Positions 10,901 through 19,674 of a stretch of DNA of 64,000 nucleotides are shown here, one piece after another. The notes beneath the pieces were generated by a model. That model was not told where the DNA came from and did no database searches. It was given only the letters and a program-made list of their open reading frames with translations. Each line of letters opens with the position of its first letter. The stretch's first letter is position 1. The translations under genes were made by a program, and so were the position numbers. Origin of the DNA: RYN-133 sp963785425 (lineage in GTDB: Bacteria; Actinomycetota; Actinomycetes; Mycobacteriales; Jatrophihabitantaceae); NCBI GenBank assembly GCA_963785425.1, contig CAWAVG010000001.1, positions 310,001-374,000 of the forward strand, written 5' to 3'.

Positions 10901-11041
10901 CCACCGATCGATACGCACGTACCAGCAGGAACGGCATCAGTGTTCATCTCCGCCGTCTCGGCGGCGTTCCTGCTCGTCGGGGCGGTCGCGAACCGAGCTG
11001 TAGCGCGGCGCGCGACAGCGACGCGGCTACGCGAAGTCTGA
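7949..11041 (+). CDS. Large FtsX-type ABC-transporter permease
   Basis: About 1030 residues in one uninterrupted frame. An N-terminal helix (LAVFALALVGTGAAAFGPIYL) anchors a long extracytoplasmic segment. A block of helices follows around residues 290-490, then a second large extracytoplasmic domain, then a C-terminal block of three to four helices near residues 890-1025. This matches FtsX/MacB-like permeases with two FtsX domains. ATG 7949 places the first helix near the N-terminus; GTG 7928 is an alternative. No ATPase gene is adjacent, so it is an orphan half of a transporter or its ATPase was lost. It is intact although neighbours on both sides are broken. Confidence 0.8.
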   Translation: MILSLGLAFRAIRWRLPASLAVFALALVGTGAAAFGPIYLRAVDNALLAHRLVDASQRRLELRIVQDSTIGMTNVNWHMATRTLAARGYETNMFDRPVFSENAAIAWNGNDSDFAALDDVCAHVTIVAGRCLKSSDGARTIVTARIARLEHIGVGQVLDPIPNGNSTPLQVRVVGIVVPIQPHGDFWSPWPYLLTDSRGFGTPRIDAFFVTHDFLDRHERDVEQFVSANLDLRVKTVGLDNLESLRTKITRLQSYAARMIAPSQTSVPLARSDLPAIIGSIFAETSDARALVVVPSSELLLLAVTLLYATVAVTARASARELALAKLRGRTTGSLLMQLFIQPAALVLSASPIAAALSWVVIEANARRIFGVGTPVEFPATALAAIAFATVATALAAIVAAQRALSVPVSALLTDTDSPPFRSTRMIVFDVAALMSGAVGIIALTSGSGSPSGTVNPVVAVAPVLVGAAGSVIVLRAIPAIGRRVVRWTNESQLIATYIAVRQIVRRPGNNRFVVMVSVAVSVAYVAVATWSSAGENRNQLALAETGAAVAYYVRPGPHVHDFRLAVDRADPRGHTMAAAIVRAPRTTPVIGIDASRFAGVGAWDSLQSAEPLGRILSTLGGGAPSVLLTQRAARFEVDAALVPARATASLVVMTTGVDRYDRKLTFALHRGVNQFTRALTCALPCRVTSLLITARPHRGHELPADAQIDASVKASTAPTTARASWRPVRGFDLTSRWRQSGLGVLRFRTTHGGLGITSTPDGDKQGWPSAVSADTPSSLPGVVAENTARYYTPETIHHIATFGLDFAPIDVDGSIRAVNIPTLGRTGVMVDLGLLLRIARGELSPQTQLVVYANAAAPQDMTARLARQGVTVIRVVRAATYDAQLARTGPGYADSLYGFAALIASLLALAASVLNSATTARRRSYEFIAFGTAGVSPRLLRRAIAIEMAALLGTAVIIGSIAGSICAELVLARTPLVVGGQIGPPIDTHVPAGTASVFISAVSAAFLLVGAVANRAVARRATATRLREV

Positions 11042-11093
11042 AGCTGCAGCTCGCCGGCTCAGTCAGAACCCGTCGAACCGACGTGCATAGTGT

Positions 11094-12745
11094 TTACTCC
11101 GGCAGGCTCAGCCTCGCTCCAAGCTCAATTTGCCGTTCCTCGGTCTCGATCGCTGACCGTACCTGATCCGCGTCCATCGCAAGGCTGACGGCGTAATAGA
11201 ACACCGCCAAACTAAACAGGACGACTATCACGAGGTCGATCCAGTTCGGCAGGGCGTTGTGGCCGCCCCCGTACCGGCCGATCAGGCTGATGATTGTGAT
11301 TCCGACCAGCCAGGGCCAAATCCAGGATGCAGCTCGCCAGTCGATATCGGGTCGACGTACATCTTTGACACGCCGAAGAGCAACTTCGAAAAGCACCCGA
11401 CCGATGAAGATTGCCGCAAGGAGGCGCCACATCGCATCGAAGCCACCCCAGTAGATGATCAGGTTGGCCGAGACGAACGCAAACGGGTTCAAGAACTTCG
11501 GAAATGGTGCGCGCTAGGGCCGCGGCCGATCCGGGTCGCGCTGCTGCAATGCGGCAAGCGCTACGGGCGCAAACGCGTACATGATCGCGGTAGCCCCAGT
11601 AACCAGACCGACCAAGGAGGCCCAGCTCGGAAACGGAAGAAACACGATCTCGCCAATGACGAAGGCGAGAACGATTGACCAGACCGGCACGCCTCGCTTG
11701 TTTGTTTGGGTCAGCTTGTCGGTCAGCACCTCCTCCTCGCCCAGCGCGTACGAGAGCCGGGCCGACGTTCCCAAGTAGACCAGACCCGTGCCGCCGGGTG
11801 AGACCACTGCGTCGACCAACAGGATGGTGCCCAACCAGCCGGCGCCGGCGGCAAGCGCGAGCGTGTAGTACGGGCCGAAGTCACCAGTACCTATCGGGTT
11901 GTTCCAGTTGTGCGCAACGTTGGCCGGGGAGATGCCGCCGATGAAGGCGACCTCCAGGGCGATGTAGACGGCGGCGCCGATGAACATCGAAGAGATGATG
12001 GCGCGCGAGATGTCCTTCTTCGGAGTCACGAGCCTCACCGCCCATCTGAACAGCTTGCTCGAAACCCTGCAAGGCGAACACAACACCGGCGGGAAGCGCC
12101 GCGAACACGCCGTGCGCCCCATACGGCGCGAAGCCGCCTCCTGCCGTGAAGTTGGACCCGTGGAAGCTGAGCGACATGATCACGATGACGGCGAGGACCG
12201 GAACGGCGACTTTCCAGATCACCATCGCAGTGTTCGAGTCGGACAGCAGCTTCGCGCCCAATAAGTTGATCACCGTAAACATCAGCATGGCCGCGCTTGC
12301 GATGAGGAGTCCGACACCGTTGAGCGTTCCGTTCGTATTCAGCATGTTGAGGTTCTTTTGAGCCCAGTGTGTGGAGTTCAGGTAGGAGATCGCAGCTTCG
12401 ACCTCGATTGGCGCAATCGTGACCGCTTGAAGGTAGGCAGCCCATCCGGCGGTGAACCCGGCAAGGGTTCCGAATGCGAAGTACGGGAACCTCGCCGTGC
12501 CACCGGCGACCGGGTAGGCCGCGCCGAGCTCAGCGTGCACGAGTGCAAGTGACAGTCAGGAGGATCGCCGCGAGTATCCAACTGATCAGCGAAGCTGGGC
12601 CTGCGGATTGCGCAGCGTAGAGGGCTCCTAGCAGCCATCCCGATCCGATGATCGAGCCGAGCGAGATGAAGGTGAGCCCGAAGAATCCGATAGTTCGACG
12701 CAGATCTTTGGACTTGCCGGGACGAGCGTCCGTCAAAATTGCCAA
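11094..12745 (-). pseudogene. Decayed APC amino-acid permease, paralog of the intact copy at 21566-23221
   Basis: Minus-strand pieces rebuild an APC-superfamily permease closely matching the intact one in this window. ATG 12745 opens a frame with GFFGLTFISLGSIIGSGW. A one-base loss near 12545 shifts into the frame carrying AELGAAYPVAGGTARFPYF. A second shift near 12030, after MGGEARD, leads to the KKDISRAIISSMFIGAA frame. TAG at 11514-11516 then replaces the Tyr codon of the RPYHAPFPK equivalent, and the same frame continues to the stop at 11094. So there are three lesions, two indels and one nonsense. Its start overlaps the end of the broken deaminase gene by 13 bases, suggesting a former operon for uptake and breakdown of an amino acid. 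Confidence 0.92.
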
Positions 12746-13850
12746 GTCGACCTCCGAGATGAGTTGGTTTGTGACGTTGATTGCTTTGGCCGTATGGTTC
12801 CGGCCCCTCTGAGATCTGGTGGACCGAACTGGTCGGCGTAGGCGTGAACGGCTGGAGTGCCGCCCAAGTGCATGAGCAGAACCTTCGAACTTCTGCTGAA
12901 TCGGTCTTCGCTGATCAGTTGCTCGATCCCGCGCAGCGCTTTGCCCTCATATACGGGGTCGGCAATGAGTCCTTCCGACTGTGCGAACCTCCGGATCAAG
13001 GCGAGCGTTTCCGGTTCTGCGGTTCCGTATTCGCTGCGGTCCGCGGCAATGACCTCGACTGCTTCGGGCGGCACCCGTGCGTCTGAACCGATCTCTGCGA
13101 GGGCCGCGTTGGCGAGTTGGAGTACACGCGCACGTTTGATGTCGGTTTCGTGGTCGTCGTGCCACCCCGATGACCGAGATGGGCTCCCCCATGTAGGCGA
13201 ACCCGGCGAGCAGTCCCGCCTGTGTGCTGCTGCTACCGGTGCAATGTACCGACGTGGGTGAAGGTGATGTCTGCTACTTGGCTCTGACGGATGATTTCGG
13301 CAGCGCAGCGTAAGTAGCCGAAGCTGCCGAGGCGGTGTTCTGACGCTCCGCCAGGTATTAGGTAAGGCGAGTGTCCGGCTTTGCGGAGTCGTTCGACGAA
13401 CGCAACGATCGGACTTTGATCCTCGATTGGGCGTGGCGTCTCGTCGATGTATAGGTCTGCACCCATCAGGCTGCTCAGCAGGATGTTCCCTGTCCGCCGA
13501 TAAAGGGGGCCGGCGTCTTCAGCCCAGCCGAAGTGCAGAAGCGCGCATTTGAGGTTGTGGCGAGCGGCAGCGGCCGCGGTCTGGCGCGTGTGATTCGACT
13601 GGACCGCGCCGACAGTCACGAGCATGTCTGCGCGTGCAAGAAGCTCGTCACCGACCAGGTACTCCAACTTGCGGGTCTTGTTACCTCCACCTGCAAGTCC
13701 CGTGAGGTCGTCGCGTTTGACCCAAACTTCCGGTCCGCCGAGTTGGCGGCTGAAGTTGTCGATCGGGTGTATCGGTGTCGGTAGTAGTGCTAGAGGCGCG
13801 CGCGGCCATCGTGACAGGGTTTTGGTCAACACAGCACAGAGTTCTGTCAT
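12733..13850 (-). pseudogene. Broken ACC deaminase / D-cysteine desulfhydrase
   Basis: Three frames join into a PLP fold type II enzyme of about 370 residues. The N-terminal piece (from ATG 13850) has VWVKRDDLTGLAGGGNKTRK, which carries the PLP lysine, then TVGAVQSNHTRQTAAAAA and YLIPGGASEHRLGS. It is shifted near 13243, just before the expected CTGSSSTQAG motif. A second shift near 13165 precedes a DDHETDIKRARVLQ stretch that runs into the C-terminal piece GLIADPVYEGKA and MHLGGTPAVHAYADQ, ending at 12733. Each break is an apparent one-base indel. Intact enzymes convert D-cysteine or 1-aminocyclopropane-1-carboxylate to a keto acid and ammonia. It lies directly upstream of the broken permease. 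Confidence 0.9.
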
Positions 13851-14068
13851 CGGGGTCGCGTTATCGGTAGCCGTACCAGACCCTTGATTCGCGATGGGTG
13901 CGGGTCATCGCGCGCGACGATTACGTCAGCGCCGCGTCCCTCGCACTCACTAGTCGCGACGAGTGGGGAGTTGGGCCACGTGCTGTGGCGGCCCGCGCTT
14001 GACCTACTCGGATCAAGATGCTGCATGGAAGGCCTCGTATCCACGGTTGAGGTCACAGGAGAGAACTA

Positions 14069-14994
14069 TTACGCAATTTCGATGTCTTCGATACCGAGCC
14101 CTGTCGAGCGGAAGAACTTTCGACCGTTGGGCGTGACGAATCCGTCGCCGTTGCTAACTAGCTCGGGGAGGTCGGCAATAATGCTGTCGGGCGACCAACC
14201 GCTCTGCTGAGCGATGATCATCTCGCCGCCGGTGAGCGGTGCCGTTGCGCGGTAGTCGCAGAACACGCTGAGAATGCTCAATTGAGCCGGATCGATCTCG
14301 TGTGCTCGCGGGCCGCTTGTGCTTATCGACGTTCAACCGCCGACGAGTTGAGCGACCGAGCTTGATAACTGGGGCTTCCGACGAGGTGCACAGCATGACC
14401 ACGTCTGCGTCGCCCACGGCGTCCTCAAGGCTCTCGACTACGGCGGCAGACACGCCGTGGTCGTCGATGATGCTCTGCTTGGCGCGCGCGGATTCGGCAT
14501 CGGCCACGCTGCGCGACCCGCCTGATGCTCGACCAAGGGTGCTGGGCGCCGACGTAGGCTGCGTGCCCGATCACAAGCGGACCTGTGCCGATTACAGCGA
14601 GCGTGCGCGCTCTCGGGTCAGTCAAGAACCGTGCGCTGGGCGGTCGTGGCCGCGGTCACGGGCCGCGGTGAGCGTCTGCGAGTCGCAGCGAGAAAGGTCC
14701 GCCAGGTGGGCGGACAAAAGCAGCGTGTAGGCCGTGACCGCGGATCGGTTCCCGCGTTCAACCGCACAGATGTAGGGGCTCACTTTGACGCCGATTAACC
14801 CAAAGTCGTAAAGAAGCCCTGCATAGAAGATGCAGTCACCGGCGCCGGCAGGGAACGGGACTGTGATCTGGGTCGGTGCACCTCTCCCCCGTCGCCAAAC
14901 CCGCGAAGGCCCTACGCACAGCGTCCTTAACCAGCTGGGGTCAAGCGAGGCGGTTGGCTTCCGCGGCGTTTACGGTTCGAACGCGAAGCGTCAC
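14069..14994 (-). pseudogene. Broken ornithine cyclodeaminase / mu-crystallin family protein
   Basis: Reading the minus strand from GTG 14994 gives consecutive family segments in different frames. They are NAAEANRLA, LVKDAVRRAFAGLATGE, GDCIFYAGLLYDFGLIGVKVSPY with AVTAYTLLLSAHL, DSQTLTA, then LAVIGTGPLVIGHAAYVGA (the dinucleotide-binding turn), then SIIDDHGVSAAVVESLEDAVGDADVVMLCTSS, and a final FCDYRATAPLTGGEMIIAQQSG piece ending at 14069. At least five frameshifts or losses separate them. Intact members are NAD(P)-linked cyclodeaminases or amino-acid dehydrogenases. This is one of the most degraded recognisable genes in the island. Confidence 0.85.
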
Positions 14995-15779
14995 CGATCC
15001 CGTCCCTCATCGATTTTCGCGCGATAGCGTAGGTGGAGGCGCCGTTCCGACGTCGCGTCGGCGCCACGGCTGTGTCAGGTGAGCGTGCCCTCGAGCGCGC
15101 CTGCGGCCGTTAGCGGGTAGCGCTCATTCGTCGTCGCGGCTCCGCGCAAGTTGGCCGGCACAATTCGGGCAAACGAAGTCGAGGCCATCCGCGCATTGCA
15201 CGCAGAAGGTGCACCCGTGACTGCAGCACGCGCTCATCGACGGGGTAAGGATTCAAGAGCAACGCAAGCACTCGAGACGCAGGCGCGGGCGACCTCCTGT
15301 GGGGAATCGTCCAAGGATCGAACCCAAGCGCCTGCCTGACAGGGCCACATCAGGTCTGTTTGGTCGGTTGATGGTCCGAAGACAGCTGGCGCTGGTGCGC
15401 TTGTCATCAGCCAGGAAAGCGGGATCCATGAAGATGCCCGCGCGATTCGTTGCTACGCATTGCGGCACCCGCGTCGACCGGAGAGCTCGCAGCTGGTCAG
15501 GAACTAGTCAACTTGGCAAGCAACATGGGCCGGCGGATATATGGACTGACATGGCTCCCCCCGACGCTGCGCCTGGAGGCGGCCTTCTGGCCAATGGAGG
15601 GCGTCACCGTGGGGGCCATTGCGTTTTCGACGTGCAGCGTCATCAGCGGGACCCCGGGATAACTGGCGGACTTTGACGTGTGGTTGGTCATTCGGCCCGA
15701 GAGCGTGTTAGCCAGAATTGCTCGGCCTGCCGAAGCGGCTGCCTCCGTGCACCGCCCACCGAGCAACTGGAGCCGCTGT
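14995..15779. other. Gap without a recognisable gene
   Basis: About 785 bases between the broken cyclodeaminase and the broken GNAT. A plus-strand frame at 15450-15662 is open but matches nothing I know. I see no tRNA, repeat or mobile-element end here. Confidence 0.4.
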
Positions 15780-16260
15780 CAACCAAGGTCGACATCGCCG
15801 TCACAACCTGAAGTGGCGCTCGGTCGGCGCAGTGGTCGGGTGCGGATCTGACGTCCTTCATCGATGAAGCCTCTGGCTTCGTAGTAAGCGTTGAGGCGGC
15901 TGATGTCGTTGCCATTCAGGCGCCGTCACAACTTCGAGGTGGGTTACGCCTTGGCGGCCTGCCCAGTCAGCAGCGTCGTTGATCAACAGCTCGGCCACGC
16001 CGCAACGGCGATATTCGGGAGCGACGTGGATATCTTCTAGCTCCGCGATACGACCGTTCTCGAGTCCGAAGCTCGTTGTGGTGATCGCGAACGCCTGGAG
16101 CCGCCCGTGGTCTTCGGCGTACGACCACGTGTCGTGAAGCAGAGTCAATCAAGTGCATGAGGTTCCCGGAGAGATCATCTCGAGAGGTGGTGAAGCCGTC
16201 CTCTTCGTCGAACGCGACAGCCAGTTCCAGCAGCTCGGCGTGGTCGTGATCGTTGGCCAC
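15780..16260 (-). pseudogene. Broken GNAT N-acetyltransferase
   Basis: An N-terminal piece (HAELLELAVAFDEEDGFTTS, from about 16260) is followed in another frame by LQAFAITTTSFGLENGRIAELEDIHVAPEYRRCGVAELL, containing the acetyl-CoA-binding R-x-x-G-x-A/G turn. A third frame holds NGNDISRLNAYYEARGFIDEG, the usual C-terminal strand and helix. The breaks lie near 16130-16150 and near 15928, where one extra base separates HLEVVTAP from the NGND segment. The acetylated substrate is unknown. Confidence 0.8.
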
Positions 16261-16739
16261 TCGGAGCGACCGCGACGGTCCGCGAGCGGTCTCTGGGTTG
16301 TGGTCCGGGCGGTTCCAGGGTCAGTCATAGGGACGAGCTTGACAGGCGGCGGCTGGCCAGCAAGACGCAGAGTGCGCTCAGCGTTGGCGACGCATTCAAC
16401 TCGCGCGCAAATAAGGTCGTTCGACGTGGCGCTCCGTTCTCCTGTCCCATACTCGGAGTCGGCTAAACGCGGCACTGGCCGAGTGGACACTCCGAGGTGC
16501 AACGATGCCGCTCGACGCGGAGCACAGCCTCGTGTCGTGTGCTGTACACGATTCCGACCGAACAGGTGCTCGACGGAACTGGGTGGCGCCGGCCGGCAGG
16601 CCACGGCCTCGTGCACTGACGAACCAGGCGCATCAGCGCCAGCGCCGTGCCCTTGACACTGCGCAACCACTCCCCCGGCCTTCGATCCATGGCAGCATCC
16701 ATCCCAAATGGAGTGCCTCTCCGACACACCCCGCGCGGC
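16261..16739. other. Gap without a recognisable gene
   Basis: About 480 bases between the broken GNAT and the SRPBCC fragment. A long minus-strand frame passes through but has no family features and reads as a shadow. Likely eroded sequence. Confidence 0.35.
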
Positions 16740-17040
16740 CGGGGTTATTCGCCTGTTCGGTTCGACCAGGCGTTTGAGGTTCAACAGCTGCCGGCGGCCC
16801 ATCACGAGGTCGCCAACCCACAGCGCGGGCGCAACCAGGCGCCCAGTCGGGGCTGCGAGCATCAACAGCAACCGCGTCGCGTCGCCGTCAGGCTCAAGAA
16901 CGTAGGACATGACGACGTCGGCAATCCGGCCGGTCAGCTGCCTATTACATTCGACGGACAGAATGCGCCCGAGGCGGCGGGTCGCGGCGGTCGTGAACGG
17001 CCCACCCGCAACCGGTTCCGGCAGCCCGCGTAACCGCTGC
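16740..17040 (-). pseudogene. SRPBCC-domain protein fragment (C-terminal half)
   Basis: The minus frame reads TGRIADVVMSYVLEPDGDATRLLL, then APTGRLVAPALWVGDLVMGRRQLLNLKRLVE, a typical end of polyketide-cyclase-like SRPBCC proteins with an amphipathic C-terminal helix. The N-terminal half is missing: the sequence directly upstream is integrase remnant. The stop of the original gene appears lost, since the frame stays open well past the domain end. It marks a deletion junction. Confidence 0.55.
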
Positions 17041-17060
17041 GGCGACCGCCGCCGAGATTG

Positions 17061-17460
17061 TCAATCCAGTCGTAGGAATACCGGAGCGAGTCTGATCTGC
17101 GCCATCACCCAAGGCCACCTGCGGTCGGCGTTGAGTCCCGTTCGCGCCGCAAGTGCTTCCCCGAGCCGGCATCCTGTTGCCAGCATCCAATCGACCACGT
17201 CGCAGAGGTCCAGCTCCTGGGCTCGTGCTGACTCAACGAGCAACGCACGCAGGTGCGCCGTCTCCGCGGCCATTAGCGCGCGTGGCCTCGGCGACCGGCC
17301 GCAGCCTGCCGTCGAAGTCGCGGAACCGCGCGCGAGCCTGGGTCTGGCCACGCGCGGTGCGAACGAAGTGGACCTTGCCGTAGGTGCCGAGCAGGAAGTG
17401 GTGGACGTCCACGCGGTGCTCCTCCCGCCATCCGTTTCGGATGACCAAGTGGTGACCGCG
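17061..17460 (-). pseudogene. Remnant of a tyrosine-recombinase integrase next to tRNA-Asn
   Basis: The upstream piece (read down from about 17440) has GTYGKVHFVRTARGQTQARARFRDFDGRLRPV, split here at GKVHFVRT and ARARFRDFDG, typical of the arm-binding N-terminus of actinophage and island integrases. After a frameshift near 17300 the sequence jumps to RALMAAETAHLRALL and DVVDWMLATGCRLGEALAAR, the first catalytic block with its active-site arginine. The core-binding domain between them is absent, and so are the later H-x-x-R and tyrosine blocks. Its 5' end points at the tRNA 3' end, the normal arrangement for tRNA-integrating elements. Confidence 0.75.
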
Positions 17461-17492
17461 TAGGGTGATTCCGGCTGGACGGCTCGGATTTG

Positions 17493-17565
17493 CTCCCCCG
17501 ACTGGACTCGAACCAGTAACCCTTCGATTAACAGTCGAATGCTCTGCCAATTGAGCTACGGGGGA
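17493..17565 (-). tRNA. tRNA-Asn (anticodon GTT)
   Basis: The minus strand folds as a full cloverleaf. The acceptor stem TCCCCCG pairs with CGGGGGA, the anticodon stem-loop reads TTCGACTGTTAATCGAA with GTT, and the T arm is ACTGG-TTCGAGT-CCAGT. The discriminator is G and CCA is not encoded (GCA follows). It marks the boundary between the AT-richer decayed region and the backbone, with integrase remains starting about 50 bases beyond its 3' end. Confidence 0.97.
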
Positions 17566-17625
17566 CCGCGAACAACAACCCGACGAGGGTATCTCAGCCC
17601 TGCGCTCGGATGCTCCGGGGTTCCC

Positions 17626-18813
17626 CTACGGAACGGGGATCGACGGCAGCCCTGAGGTCGGGAGCTTGACCGGCAGCGTGGGCAGCTTCGTGGGCAGCTT
17701 CGTCGGGCAGCTTCGTCTTGGTCGGCAGCGGCAGCTTCACGGGCAGCGTCGTCGGCAGCTTGACCGGCAGCTTCGTCTTGACCGGCAACGGGCTCTGCGT
17801 CTTCGTCTGAGCGGGCACCGGGTTCGACGTCGGCTTCGGGTTCGGCGTCTTGGTGGTGCCGCTCGGGTGCGATGAGGTCGGCGTCTTCCGGTGGCGGTGG
17901 CGCGTGGGCGTGGGCGACGGGTGGCCAGGCGTCGGCTTCTTGTTCTTCTTCGTGCCGGGCTTGCCGACCCCGTGGTGTGAGGACGAGGCGGTGGTCGCGT
18001 CTGGAACCCCTACGGGCGCACCCGTCCCGAACGACGGCAGGGCGCCGGTGCGCTGCTGATACTGCTGCGCGGCAAGGACAGCCGTCTTCGACATGCCGAG
18101 GTACGACAGGTACGCACCGCTGGTGTAGGTGGACCACGGCGTCCAGTCGCGGCAGCCGCTCGAGATCGTGTACATCGCATGGGCGTTCTTCTCGGGGTTG
18201 GCGTTGGCGAGCGAGTCGCGCAGCGCGCCGGTGCCGCGCTCCGACCGCAGGCCGCGGATCTGCCACAGCCCCTGGCTCCAGTCCCACGTGCCGTCCATCA
18301 GGCCGATGTCACCCTGCGCTCCGGGTTCCCGCCCGACTCGGCGGCGGCGATCGCGGCGGCGATCGGGGCCTCGGCAGGCGAGCAGCCGACGTAGAGGGCC
18401 AGCGCGCTCAGCTGAAGCAGGTTGAAGTCGCCCTGCACCGAGCCGGGCACGTACACAGCGCTCTGTCCGGCCGGCTGGCTGGGGAGCTTCGCCGAACTCG
18501 GCACCCCGATGCGGCCGGTGTCGCCCAGGTAGCTCGGGCGGGGCAGACGACCCTGCTTGATGAGGTCACCGATCGGCTTTCCGACGTTGGGGTTGTGCGC
18601 GATGATCGCGTCGAGTGCGTTCGTGGTCGAGGACGTGTCGGCAGCCGCGGCAGCCGACGGTTGGGCGGCCGGCCCGTTGGCGACGAGCCCCGCGGCGCTG
18701 GTGGCAGCGATCAGCGCGGCAGCTCCGATGAGCCAAGCCGTCGACCGCGGCGTGAATCGAACTCGCGGCAGACGACGCTTTTTGCCGTCTTCAGTCACGT
18801 CCGAGCCTTGCAT
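17626..18813 (-). pseudogene. Secreted lysozyme-like cell-wall protein with two frameshifts
   Basis: From ATG 18813 the protein has an Arg/Lys-rich N-terminus, a signal or anchor helix (AWLIGAAALIAATSAAGLVA), a region of about 100 residues, and a lysozyme-fold start at AAIAAAESGGNP (catalytic Glu). The frame breaks near 18318. One base restores GAQGDIGLMDGTWDWSQGLW, and the domain continues to GAYLSYLGMSK, followed by a long Lys/Pro/Thr tail with LPVKLPT repeats that would span the wall. A second one-base break near 17705 restores the repeats and ends GLPSIPVP at TAG 17626. Both lesions are in C- or G-rich runs, so base-calling error is a real alternative to gene loss. Confidence 0.75.
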
Positions 18814-18916
18814 CGGTGTCCCCCATGAGGAAGGCCACAGTGCATCGCGCACCGGCCGACGTAGGCATTCCCAACTCCGCGTCCCGGGTAACCCGAGCGA
18901 GCGTTAGGGTTGGCCG

Positions 18917-19159
18917 ATGAAGTTGTCCTTCCTCGCCGGGGCCGCAGCCGGATACGTCCTCGGTGCCCGGGCCGGTCGCGAGCGTTACGAGACCATCGTG
19001 CGCGTGGCACGCCGCTTCGCCGGCAGCCAGACCGTGCAGTCAGCGGCCGGAGTGCTGCAGGCGCAGGTCGACGACCTCACCCACCGGGTGCGGCAGGTCG
19101 TCGCCGCGAAGGTGTCCGGTGTGTCCGATTCGAGCCCCAATGGAGCGCACTCGCGCTGA
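18917..19159 (+). CDS. YtxH-like small protein
   Basis: An 80-aa protein starting with a glycine/alanine-rich helix (LSFLAGAAAGYVLGARAGRERYE) and followed by a helical tail. This matches small YtxH-type proteins common in actinobacteria, with one membrane-associated segment and unknown function. It is divergent from the cell-wall protein and convergent with the dnaG pair. Confidence 0.8.
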   Translation: MKLSFLAGAAAGYVLGARAGRERYETIVRVARRFAGSQTVQSAAGVLQAQVDDLTHRVRQVVAAKVSGVSDSSPNGAHSR

Positions 19160-19161
19160 GT

Positions 19162-19674
19162 TCAACCCGCCGTGTGCTCGGCGGCGAGCTGATCGCGACG
19201 GGCGGCCACCGCGGCGCGGACCTCGGCGGTGTCGCGTACCCCGTCGTCGAGCCGGGCCCACCAGCGCAGCCCGTCGTGGCCGGGGATGCGCCGGGCGACG
19301 AAGCGTGCCGACCCGCCGGGAACCGGATGGACCTGCGAATGGACGACGTTCGTCTCGATCCGCTTGCGCACGACCGGCGGCAGGTCGCGCGGCACGGAAA
19401 GCTCGGCGCTGACCGGTACCCGGTCGACGAGTAGCAGGTCGTCGACGACGTCGGCTTCGAAGATCGTCAGGCGTGCGTCGCGCCACGTCGCCTTGATGAT
19501 GTGTGGCCAGTCGATGAGCCGGTACGCATCGGCGTCGGGCCACCACAGCCCGGCCGGGGTGGCGACGACGACGCCGCCGTCGACGAGGTCGGCCCACGAC
19601 ACCACGCGCTCGCCGCGGGGCAGGTGTGCCAGCACCTCGGCGGGCGGGGCGTCGCGTCGGTGGAACAGCCGCAT
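19162..19674 (-). CDS. Conserved hypothetical protein trailing dnaG
   Basis: A 170-aa soluble protein with no signal peptide. It is mostly beta in appearance (VVVATPAGLWWPDADAYRLI, then RLTIFEADVVDDLLLVDRVPV) and rich in tryptophan, suggesting a PH-like or small beta-barrel fold. Its ATG overlaps the dnaG stop codon (TGATG), so it is translationally coupled to primase. I do not recognise a named family. Start at 19674 follows from the coupling. Confidence 0.8.
   Translation of the reverse strand: MRLFHRRDAPPAEVLAHLPRGERVVSWADLVDGGVVVATPAGLWWPDADAYRLIDWPHIIKATWRDARLTIFEADVVDDLLLVDRVPVSAELSVPRDLPPVVRKRIETNVVHSQVHPVPGGSARFVARRIPGHDGLRWWARLDDGVRDTAEVRAAVAARRDQLAAEHTAG

Noticed and set aside
15290..15335. 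GGATCGAACCCA, resembling a tRNA T arm on the minus strand
   Set aside because: No acceptor, D or anticodon stem could be fitted around it.
16844..16853. CCAGTCGGGG resembling the tRNA-Asn 3' end, as a possible attachment-site copy
   Set aside because: It is short and lies inverted relative to the tRNA, not as a direct repeat, so it does not fit an att duplication.
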